Below the pieces are notes generated by a model. That model was not told the DNA's origin. It did no database searches and saw nothing but the letters and a program-made list of their open reading frames with translations. From Acidobacteriaceae bacterium (GTDB taxonomy: Bacteria; Acidobacteriota; Terriglobia; Terriglobales; Acidobacteriaceae): a DNA stretch of 6,374 nucleotides. Position 1 is the stretch's first letter. Every line of letters starts with the position of its first letter. Positions 1-4,955 of this stretch are shown in pieces. The position numbers and the translations under genes were made by a program. The DNA lies in contig PLHN01000114.1 in the NCBI GenBank assembly GCA_003139975.1, forward strand, positions 14,985-21,358. The letters run 5' to 3'.

Positions 1-1727
1 CCGGGCTCCCGACGATTACGTTCTCAACCGAAGGCGAAGGCCGGATGTCCACTGTATCCGCCAGCAGTGGGCAGAACCCCGTGACATCGCTAACCTATAA
101 CCCAAACGGTCAGGGCCAGATAACAGCCTTGACGTTCGGCTCGTCCGACAGCGACAGTTTCACGTTCGACCCCAATACTGGGAGGATGACTCAGTACCAA
201 TACACTGTGGGGAGCTCGCCGCAGACCGATACAGGGAAACTCACATGGAACTCCAATGGCAGCCTGCAACAGCTAGCGATCACGGACCAGTTGAATCCTT
301 CCGACAGTCAAACCTGTTCCTACACGCATGACGCCCTTGGCCGGGTGGCCAGCGCGAATTGCGGCGCCAGCACCTGGAGCCAGACGTTTAGCTATGACCC
401 GTTTGGCAATATCACAAAGACGGTGCCCCAGGGCAGCACCGGGATGTCTTTCCAGCCATCCTACGATTACACAAACAACACCAACCGGATCAGTTCGGCG
501 CCGTTCACCTATGGTGGCAATAACGGAGACGTAACTGCCGACACTGCCCATGCCTATGGCTGGGACACCGAGAACAAGCTGACTGGGATTGATTCGGGCA
601 CATCGAGTGGGATCTGCCAGACCTTCGATGCCTTGGGGCGTGTCGTAGAGCAGGACAAGGGCTCAGCGTGCGCCACGAGCCCGACGAGTTCGACGGAAAT
701 TGTTTATAGTCCGTCCGGCGCAAAGCTGGCGTTGATGAATGGTGCGTCGTTGGTCAAGGCGTTTGTGCCACTTCCGAACAGCGCGGAAGCGGTCTACAAT
801 TCGTCCGGTTTGCAGTACTATCGTCATGCCGATTGGCTCGGGACTTCTCGATTGGCGACGACCTCTTCTCGAACCCTCTATTACAGCGGAGCCTATGCTC
901 CATTCGGCGAGAACTATGTGCCCTCGGGCACACAGGATCTCTCCTTCACCGGTCAGAATCAGGACACCGAATCGAGTGGTTCCGGTGGTGCGGGAGGACT
1001 GTATGACTTCCTGTACCGGGAACACAGCCCCGTGCAGGGGCGTTGGTTGTCGCCCGATCCCGCAGGCCTGGCGGCAGTGAATCCGTCGGACCCACAAACA
1101 TGGAATCGCTATGCTTATGTCGGGAACCGACCACTGAACACAACCGATCCTGAGGGTCTCTACGAGGACCCGCCACCGTGCGGCATTGATCTCCCGTGCG
1201 ATCCTTGTGATCCGGAGGTCGACCCATGGGACTGTACGATTCCTTCCCCGGGACCGATCCTGCCACCTGGACCAGGCCCGTTTCCCCGGCCTGGCGGCCC
1301 GCCTCCTCCGCCGGGGCCCGGATTGACGGAATTGCCGCCGGGGCTGAACACGTCGCCGTTGAGTCTAGGGGATTTATTAAGCCAAACCCCAGGGACGGAA
1401 TGTGATTTCGGACAGTGCCTCCCCGGCAATTCCTTCGTTGGGGTAGACGACACAATTGAGATCGGACTCTGTGCGGCAAACCCCATAGCTTGCGGCGTTA
1501 TATTCACAGGGGCCGTCATTGTGTACGAAGTATGGAAGCACCTGCCAACGACACAGACCCCTCAGATTCCAATGGACCAGGAGTGCATTCTTGATTTTAC
1601 ATATTCCGAAGGGCCTTACAGAAAATGTTATTACACTTGCCCGGAAGTCGGCGATAAATGTAGTCGTAAAAAGAGTACCGAGCAGTGCCCAGGTACCGCC
1701 AATGTGGCGGATCTCGGTCCTTGTTGA
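1..1727 (+). CDS. Rhs/YD-repeat polymorphic toxin, C-terminal part (5' end outside window)
   Basis: The reading frame is open to the left edge (first full codon at 3), so the ATG at 45 is internal and the gene is 5'-partial. Residues below count from that ATG. Degenerate YD repeats such as YTHDALGR (93-100) and YDPFGN (117-122) run through the first half. The Rhs core closes with YREHSPVQGRWLSPDPAGL (324-342) and YAYVGNRPLNTTDPEGL (355-371). The two DPxG motifs resemble the aspartates of the Rhs/TcC self-cleavage site, so cleavage near 371 would release a ~190-residue tip (family knowledge). That tip has a proline/glycine-rich linker (about 375-433), a hydrophobic segment (about 475-497) that may span a membrane, and a cysteine-rich end with CYYTCP (528-533). 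Rhs shells encapsulate a variable toxic C-terminus delivered to competitors. I do not recognise the tip fold, so its activity is unknown. Confidence 0.9.
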   Translation, partial: GLPTITFSTEGEGRMSTVSASSGQNPVTSLTYNPNGQGQITALTFGSSDSDSFTFDPNTGRMTQYQYTVGSSPQTDTGKLTWNSNGSLQQLAITDQLNPSDSQTCSYTHDALGRVASANCGASTWSQTFSYDPFGNITKTVPQGSTGMSFQPSYDYTNNTNRISSAPFTYGGNNGDVTADTAHAYGWDTENKLTGIDSGTSSGICQTFDALGRVVEQDKGSACATSPTSSTEIVYSPSGAKLALMNGASLVKAFVPLPNSAEAVYNSSGLQYYRHADWLGTSRLATTSSRTLYYSGAYAPFGENYVPSGTQDLSFTGQNQDTESSGSGGAGGLYDFLYREHSPVQGRWLSPDPAGLAAVNPSDPQTWNRYAYVGNRPLNTTDPEGLYEDPPPCGIDLPCDPCDPEVDPWDCTIPSPGPILPPGPGPFPRPGGPPPPPGPGLTELPPGLNTSPLSLGDLLSQTPGTECDFGQCLPGNSFVGVDDTIEIGLCAANPIACGVIFTGAVIVYEVWKHLPTTQTPQIPMDQECILDFTYSEGPYRKCYYTCPEVGDKCSRKKSTEQCPGTANVADLGPC

Positions 1728-1734
1728 ATTCTGT

Positions 1735-2385
1735 ATGGCCAAAGCGAATCGTATGCCAGTAGACGCCAACCAAGAATGGTTCGAAACAGTCGAGACAGGC
1801 GGAAAACTGATCCGCGTGTCTAAGTTCCTGAGGGAAGATTTTGCCGTCCCGATAGATTTCATAAATGCCAGATGGCAGTCATTGACACTGGAGGAAAGAA
1901 CTAGCTTCGCGTGTGCTTTCGCGGCGCGACGGCCGCTGGGGGACAACGACCAAGAACTACTTGATTTCTTGATGAAAAATGGGGAACCGCGTATATGGCG
2001 CACAATTGCCCTTTCGGTTGTAAGACATCGAGATCAGGGTCGAGCCGTCAATTTTCTCTTATCGAGGATTAATGAAAACGTGCCCCCGCTGGCTAATTAC
2101 TACCAAGCCATTTGTTATCTCTCTGCGTCTGAATGCATCCCTGCTTTAAGACAGGCCATTACTAAGCATCGGATCGAGGTAGCGATGCATCCTACATTAG
2201 AGGGTTGGGCAGACAGGTTTATCTACCTTGACTACTTGTACTGCGCAGCGGCTCTTCTGATCACGACGGGACAGCAAGAATACCGAGCGGAGCTTGTGGG
2301 GATCAAGAGCCACCCGGATGAGGTCATTCGACAAATGGTTCAGATGGTACTAACGACGAGCAGCATAGAGTCAAAAGAAGAGTAA
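1735..2385 (+). CDS. Probable immunity protein of the Rhs toxin, HEAT-like helical
   Basis: This 216-residue protein starts 7 bases after the Rhs stop codon, the standard place for the cognate immunity gene of a polymorphic toxin. It has no signal peptide or membrane segment, so it should be cytoplasmic. From about residue 50 on it is made of amphipathic helices (e.g. 53-66, 72-82, 86-97, 119-144, 163-178, 193-207) with the spacing and alanine/leucine pattern of HEAT-like repeats, a scaffold known among immunity proteins. Start choice: ATG at 1735 gives the cleanest gene order. ATG at 1702 (overlapping the Rhs gene) and ATG at 1753 are alternatives, and none has a good Shine-Dalgarno, which suggests translational coupling to the toxin. 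Function is inferred from position and fold pattern only. No named family was recognised. Confidence 0.72.
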   Translation: MAKANRMPVDANQEWFETVETGGKLIRVSKFLREDFAVPIDFINARWQSLTLEERTSFACAFAARRPLGDNDQELLDFLMKNGEPRIWRTIALSVVRHRDQGRAVNFLLSRINENVPPLANYYQAICYLSASECIPALRQAITKHRIEVAMHPTLEGWADRFIYLDYLYCAAALLITTGQQEYRAELVGIKSHPDEVIRQMVQMVLTTSSIESKEE

Positions 2386-2430
2386 CAGGAATTTACTGGA
2401 TCAATCGAGAGCGACGAGAAGGACCTGCGC

Positions 2431-3267
2431 CTAACGACGCTCACCATCTCGACGAACCGACGCACACACTCCAGATTCCGATTTGGCGTCTCCTCCCGAG
2501 GCAATTCGGGGGCGAATTAAGAGATTCCTGGATTTGCGAAAATTGTCGAGAAGGCGGCCGAATAATGCCCGTTCTTCGGGCGTAGAGTGGATTCGATCCA
2601 GGTAGTCACTGTATTGAGCGTCAAATTCTTCAACGGACATCGTTGTTCGATCGACACTCTGATCCTCCGTCCACACCTTGAAGGCAACGAACTCCTGGAT
2701 CAGTAGGTTTAGTGGGTCCGGGACGGGACCCGCCCCATAGACATGGTACTTTTCTGGCTTATCAAGGAGGCGGTGGACCTGCATCTCAATCGCTCTCCTC
2801 TCTAGGCGGACGCCCTGTCGCCCTAGCTCTTCTGCAACCAAAATGTAAGGAGACTGTCTCGGGTGAAGTACCTTCGCAATGCAAACCGCAAGGGTCAGGC
2901 GGGGTGCCCACGCAGGCTGCACTCCCTTCTTTGCGTACCAACTGTATCCTCCGTCTTTGCTGCGGTATGACACCCAATCCCGGGTTTCTGTCAGTGCCCT
3001 AGCGCGTTCAGAAATGATCGCACCGATGCTAATAAGCGGTGCGTTTTCGCTAGGGAACCGTTTCTTGAGCGCGGCGACCCTCCTCAGTAACGTCCGATAA
3101 GCCCGCTGCATGGCTTTCCGTTTTGGCCTTAGACCGGCCTTGACAGGAAGGTGGCCCGGGTTCAGCAGCCACCGGAAGAGGCTCTTCAGTAAAGACCGCT
3201 CACGTGTAACAGCAGCGGAACCGATTTGGGACCGTAGATGTTCGTTGCTTTTCACTGTGGAGAGCAT
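2431..3267 (-). CDS. Unrecognised basic protein, 278 aa, divergent from the Xre repressor
   Basis: I do not recognise this protein. From ATG at 3267 it has 278 residues. The N-terminal third is strongly basic and helical (about 22-72, with GLRPKRKAMQRAYRTLLRR inside), which would fit nucleic-acid contact. The middle holds aromatic-rich DWVSYRSKDGGYSWYAKKG (97-115), then helices around 140-170 (EELGRQGVRLERRAIEMQ). The last part (185-250) is acidic to mixed and helical, and the tail is polar. No signal peptide or membrane segment is seen from this start. The frame is open as far as an ATG at 3480, but those extra 71 residues would lie antisense to the repressor gene, so I prefer 3267, which leaves a 43 bp control region. 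It converges on the immunity gene, with 45 bp between the stops. It may be an accessory or cargo gene of the element, and its function is unknown. Confidence 0.65.
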   Translation of the reverse strand: MLSTVKSNEHLRSQIGSAAVTRERSLLKSLFRWLLNPGHLPVKAGLRPKRKAMQRAYRTLLRRVAALKKRFPSENAPLISIGAIISERARALTETRDWVSYRSKDGGYSWYAKKGVQPAWAPRLTLAVCIAKVLHPRQSPYILVAEELGRQGVRLERRAIEMQVHRLLDKPEKYHVYGAGPVPDPLNLLIQEFVAFKVWTEDQSVDRTTMSVEEFDAQYSDYLDRIHSTPEERALFGRLLDNFRKSRNLLIRPRIASGGDAKSESGVCASVRRDGERR

Positions 3268-3278
3268 AACTATCGAGT

Positions 3279-3289
3279 GCAACGGTTGC
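3279..3289. promoter_or_regulatory. Candidate operator O1, GCAACGGTTGC
   Basis: A perfect 5-1-5 palindrome between the two divergent start codons (3267 minus, 3311 plus). Its half-site GCAAC is nearly the GCAAT half-site of the palindrome at 3297-3308, with centres about 18.5 bp apart. Such paired sites in a divergent intergenic region are typical targets of small Xre/Cro repressors. Binding by the adjacent 78-residue protein is inferred. Confidence 0.5.
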
Positions 3290-3296
3290 GAGGTCT

Positions 3297-3308
3297 GCAA
3301 TACATTGC
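3297..3308. promoter_or_regulatory. Candidate operator O2, GCAATACATTGC
   Basis: A perfect 5-2-5 palindrome that ends two bases before the repressor start codon at 3311. It shares the GCAAY/RTTGC half-sites with the palindrome at 3279-3289. A repressor bound here would block the start of its own gene, so it fits autoregulation. No convincing -35/-10 pair could be assigned in this short region. Confidence 0.5.
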
Positions 3309-3310
3309 CT

Positions 3311-3547
3311 ATGAACAATAACGTTAGCACGCTACGCATCGCGCTAAAAATGGAATTGCTGAGGCGCGGCATTTCGCAGCGCGAACTTGCAAGCTTTATT
3401 GGACGAAATCCCTCGCATGTGTCACGCATCATTCGCGGCCACGCGAGACCGCGCGCTAGGGACAGGAGACGCATCGCCACGTACTTGGGTGTGTCCCAAG
3501 CAAGCTTGTTTCCGGAACGACGGGGTAAAGATCGTGAACGAAGCTAA
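3311..3547 (+). CDS. Xre/Cro-family helix-turn-helix repressor, 78 aa
   Basis: A small DNA-binding protein that is almost entirely one lambda-repressor-like domain. Helix 1 is about residues 6-18. The helix-turn-helix is ISQRELASFIG (21-31) followed by the recognition helix NPSHVSRIIRG (33-43). The closing helices, RDRRRIATYLGVSQASLF (50-67), have the usual 'AxxLGVsxxxLF' end of the family. There is no second domain for dimer control, peptide sensing or proteolysis, so it resembles the short Cro-like or toxin-antitoxin-like regulators. The ATG at 3311 fits the domain start, and upstream Shine-Dalgarno signal is weak. It probably represses itself and the divergent gene through the palindromes at 3279-3289 and 3297-3308 (inference). 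It could also be a copy-number or lysogeny control protein of the element. Confidence 0.85.
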   Translation: MNNNVSTLRIALKMELLRRGISQRELASFIGRNPSHVSRIIRGHARPRARDRRRIATYLGVSQASLFPERRGKDRERS

Positions 3548-3604
3548 ACCAGTATTACCGTCGACCCGTGCTGTCGAACGCGGACCGCCGACAAAGTAAG
3601 AACC

Positions 3605-3635
3605 GCACGCTTCACAGTCTGTGCTGTGAACGTGC
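3605..3635. repeat. Long inverted repeat, 12-bp stem with 6-nt loop
   Basis: Arms GCACG plus TTCACAG (3605-3617, with C3610 bulged) pair with CTGTGAA plus CGTGC (3624-3635) around the loop TCTGTG. Twelve base pairs with one bulge make it the longest stem in the window. No T-run follows, so it is unlikely to be a simple terminator of the repressor gene. The arm/6-bp/arm layout also resembles the core site of a tyrosine recombinase, which is an alternative reading. Confidence 0.6.
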
Positions 3636-3652
3636 CGCCTGTTAGGACAGTC

Positions 3653-3686
3653 CCCGATAAATCGTGCCTCTTTCTTGTTTATCGGG
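3653..3686. repeat. Inverted repeat CCCGATAAA / TTTATCGGG, candidate nick hairpin
   Basis: A perfect 9-bp stem (3653-3661 with 3678-3686) carries a 16-nt loop that ends in TTTCTTG just at the loop/stem junction (3671-3677). Initiators of the phiX174/pC194 group cut after a CTTG core, to my memory, so this loop is a candidate cleavage site of the initiator encoded at 3982-4557. No T-run follows the stem, so a terminator is less likely. Confidence 0.5.
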
Positions 3687-3864
3687 ACACCCAAATCCGC
3701 CCGCACAATCCACACGGGCTGGCTTCTCGACAGTCACAAAGTCGAGGCAACGGAGGAACGGCAAACCATCCGACCTCGGACCTTACACGGCATGAGATGC
3801 CAGCCCTCCAAGAAAAGGCGTGCGAAGAATGCCGGTTAGGGATGCAAAGGGTTTGCCCGAAGGT

Positions 3865-3884
3865 CCAGGAGGCTGGCCTCTTGG
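3865..3884. repeat. Inverted repeat CCAGGAGG / CCTCTTGG
   Basis: An 8-bp stem (one G-T pair, G3868-T3881) with the tetraloop CTGG. It ends exactly where the next hairpin (3885-3911) begins, so the two stems could stack end to end when the strand is single-stranded. Confidence 0.5.
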
Positions 3885-3911
3885 CCTGCGCGTAGCGAAG
3901 CGACGCGCGGG
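3885..3911. repeat. Hairpin with GCGAAGC mini-hairpin tip
   Basis: CCTGCGCGT (3885-3893) pairs with ACGCGCGGG (3903-3911), 9 bp including one T-G pair. Between the arms lie A, GCGAAGC (3895-3901) and G. The heptamer d(GCGAAGC) is the extraordinarily stable DNA mini-hairpin reported from single-stranded phage origins such as phiX174/G4 (established knowledge, recalled). Its place at the top of a stem upstream of an HUH initiator gene suggests a single-strand or double-strand origin structure. A dispersed REP-like palindrome is the alternative. Confidence 0.6.
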
Positions 3912-3981
3912 TGATTGCTTGAAGGACCCACGTGTCTCTGAAAACGGCTGAGAACGACAAGGCAACAGGAGAAAAAAGGCA

Positions 3982-4557
3982 ATGCCACCGTATCCCAAAG
4001 AGAGACGCGGAAGGAACGAGTCAGAGAGTCATTATTTTGAACGCCTCAAACAACAGCGGTGGACTTGGGAGAAGGTTCAACCGGTAGAGGTCTATGGAGC
4101 TTTTCTCGACGAGCTAAGCAAATCATTCCCTTGGGACTGGTTTGGGACCTTTACCTTTAGCGAACTGGTATCACCCGCAGCCGCTCACTACTGGTTCCGC
4201 AAGTATCTGAAATCAGCGGAAGGACTAACGAAACCTTATGCGTTCCGGGCAGACGAATACGGCAGCCAAGGTGGTCGCCTTCATCTTCACGCCTTGGTCG
4301 GCAACGTCGCCCATCTCGTTCCGTACTGCCAAGAACGGTTACCGCAGGGTAAATGGGGCCAACAGTGTTGTTGGCTGCATAGGTGGCCCTGCGGTTACGC
4401 CCGCATTCTTCGATACGATCCGACGAAAGGCGCGCGCTATTACGTCGCGAAGTATGTAAGCAAGACACTCGGCGATTATGACTTTATCGGCTTTGAAGAA
4501 GGTTTGATTTTCAAATCTAAATCTGAAGGGACGGAAAAACACCATGGCGTTCACTGA
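3982..4557 (+). CDS. HUH-endonuclease rolling-circle replication initiator (Rep), 191 aa
   Basis: This protein shows the three Rep motifs in order: motif 1 WFGTFTF (53-59), motif 2 GRLHLHALVG with the metal-binding H101-x-H103, and motif 3 RYYVAKYVSK (152-161). The YVAKY core (Y154 and Y158) has the two-tyrosine YxxxY spacing of phiX174 gene A protein, whose active site reads YVAKYVNK (recalled). It should therefore nick one strand at the origin, stay linked to the 5' end, and rejoin the displaced circle. At 191 residues it is a nuclease domain only, with no helicase domain, so unwinding would come from the host. The start ATG at 3982 has AGGAG at 3967-3971. The gene overlaps the next by 14 bp, so the two are co-translated. 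The structured region just upstream is the likely target. Confidence 0.86.
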   Translation: MPPYPKERRGRNESESHYFERLKQQRWTWEKVQPVEVYGAFLDELSKSFPWDWFGTFTFSELVSPAAAHYWFRKYLKSAEGLTKPYAFRADEYGSQGGRLHLHALVGNVAHLVPYCQERLPQGKWGQQCCWLHRWPCGYARILRYDPTKGARYYVAKYVSKTLGDYDFIGFEEGLIFKSKSEGTEKHHGVH

Positions 4558-4909
4558 AATTAAGGCACCTGCACAAGTGCGATTCGAGAAACCAGGCGAA
4601 TGCGTGGAGGGTGTGCTGCACACTATCACCCCCCACACAGTCAAAGGAAAGAAGACGATCCAATACACCGTCGTCAAGAGGGACGGAAACAAGGTCACAT
4701 TTCTAGGGACGTGGGACTTGGTTCAGAAAATTGACCGGACCATGCTGGGCTATCCCCTCTCGGTGAAGTTCGAGAAGCTTCACGACTCGATTGAGCGCAA
4801 CGGCAACCGCGCCAAGGTATTTACGGTCATGGCGGATTGGGACGCAAAGCCAGCGGCTCACGCAGATGCCGACTCGCTTGAGATCACCGATGAGGATTTT
4901 CCTTTCTGA
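4544..4909 (+). CDS. Probable single-stranded-DNA-binding protein with SSB-like acidic tip
   Basis: A 121-residue protein whose 5' end overlaps the initiator gene by 14 bp, with GGGACGG about 12 bases upstream of ATG 4544. Residues 18-96 look like alternating beta strands (e.g. CVEGVLHTITPHTV, KTIQYTVVKRDG, NKVTFLGTWDLVQKI, YPLSVKFEKLHD, RAKVFTVMA), which suits an OB-fold, although I do not see the classical bacterial SSB signature. The end is an acidic stretch closing in DEDFPF (116-121), closely like the DDDIPF tip by which bacterial SSB recruits its partner proteins. Beside a rolling-circle nuclease, the natural role is to coat the displaced strand and attract host replication proteins (inference). 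It could instead bind double-stranded DNA or the initiator. Confidence 0.7.
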   Translation: MAFTEIKAPAQVRFEKPGECVEGVLHTITPHTVKGKKTIQYTVVKRDGNKVTFLGTWDLVQKIDRTMLGYPLSVKFEKLHDSIERNGNRAKVFTVMADWDAKPAAHADADSLEITDEDFPF

Positions 4910-4955
4910 CAGGATTCCTTGCCGAAGCTAAGGCCGCCCATGGCCAGAGGACCTG

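Larger units (their letters stand above)
3548..3981. other. Gene-free, hairpin-rich region, candidate rolling-circle origin
   Basis: This 434 bp stretch lies between the repressor and the HUH initiator gene and holds no convincing gene. By eye it has nine hairpin-capable inverted repeats: 3605-3635, 3653-3686, 3699-3719 (GCCCG/CGGGC), 3726-3746 (CTCGAC/GTCGAG), 3769-3780 (TCCGA/TCGGA), 3789-3801 (GGCAT/ATGCC), 3844-3856 (GCAAA/TTTGC), 3865-3884 and 3885-3911. Such density, next to a rolling-circle initiator gene, is what double-strand and single-strand origins of phages and plasmids look like, compare the filamentous-phage intergenic region. That it is the origin is inferred. Short CTTG motifs at 3674-3677 and 3918-3921 are possible nick sites. 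The promoter of the downstream genes should also be here, but I could not place it with confidence. Confidence 0.55.

Noticed and set aside
663..1519. Several long minus-strand frames across the Rhs gene
   Set aside because: These are shadows of the GC-rich, repeat-coding Rhs frame, without start signals or domains.
1519..1734. Upstream extension of the immunity-like gene overlapping the Rhs tip in another frame
   Set aside because: The overlap is with the well-supported Rhs frame and the extension carries no helical pattern like the rest. ATG 1735 was preferred.
2386..2430. Left attachment site matching the sequence after the integrase
   Set aside because: Only a 7-base match (GGATCAA) to 6319-6325 was seen, which is expected by chance.
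3268..3480. 71-residue N-terminal extension of the unknown minus-strand protein, including a hydrophobic stretch
   Set aside because: It would run antisense through most of the well-supported repressor gene and over the two palindromes. The start at 3267 leaves a normal divergent control region.
3626..3895. Open frame of 89 codons in the gene-free region, GTG start, plus strand
   Set aside because: It crosses eight of the nine hairpins, has no ribosome binding site and no domain-like composition. Best read as chance within an origin-like region.
3679..3960. Minus-strand frame of 93 codons in the same region
   Set aside because: Same reasons: low-complexity composition, no Shine-Dalgarno, antisense to the presumed origin and leader of the initiator gene.
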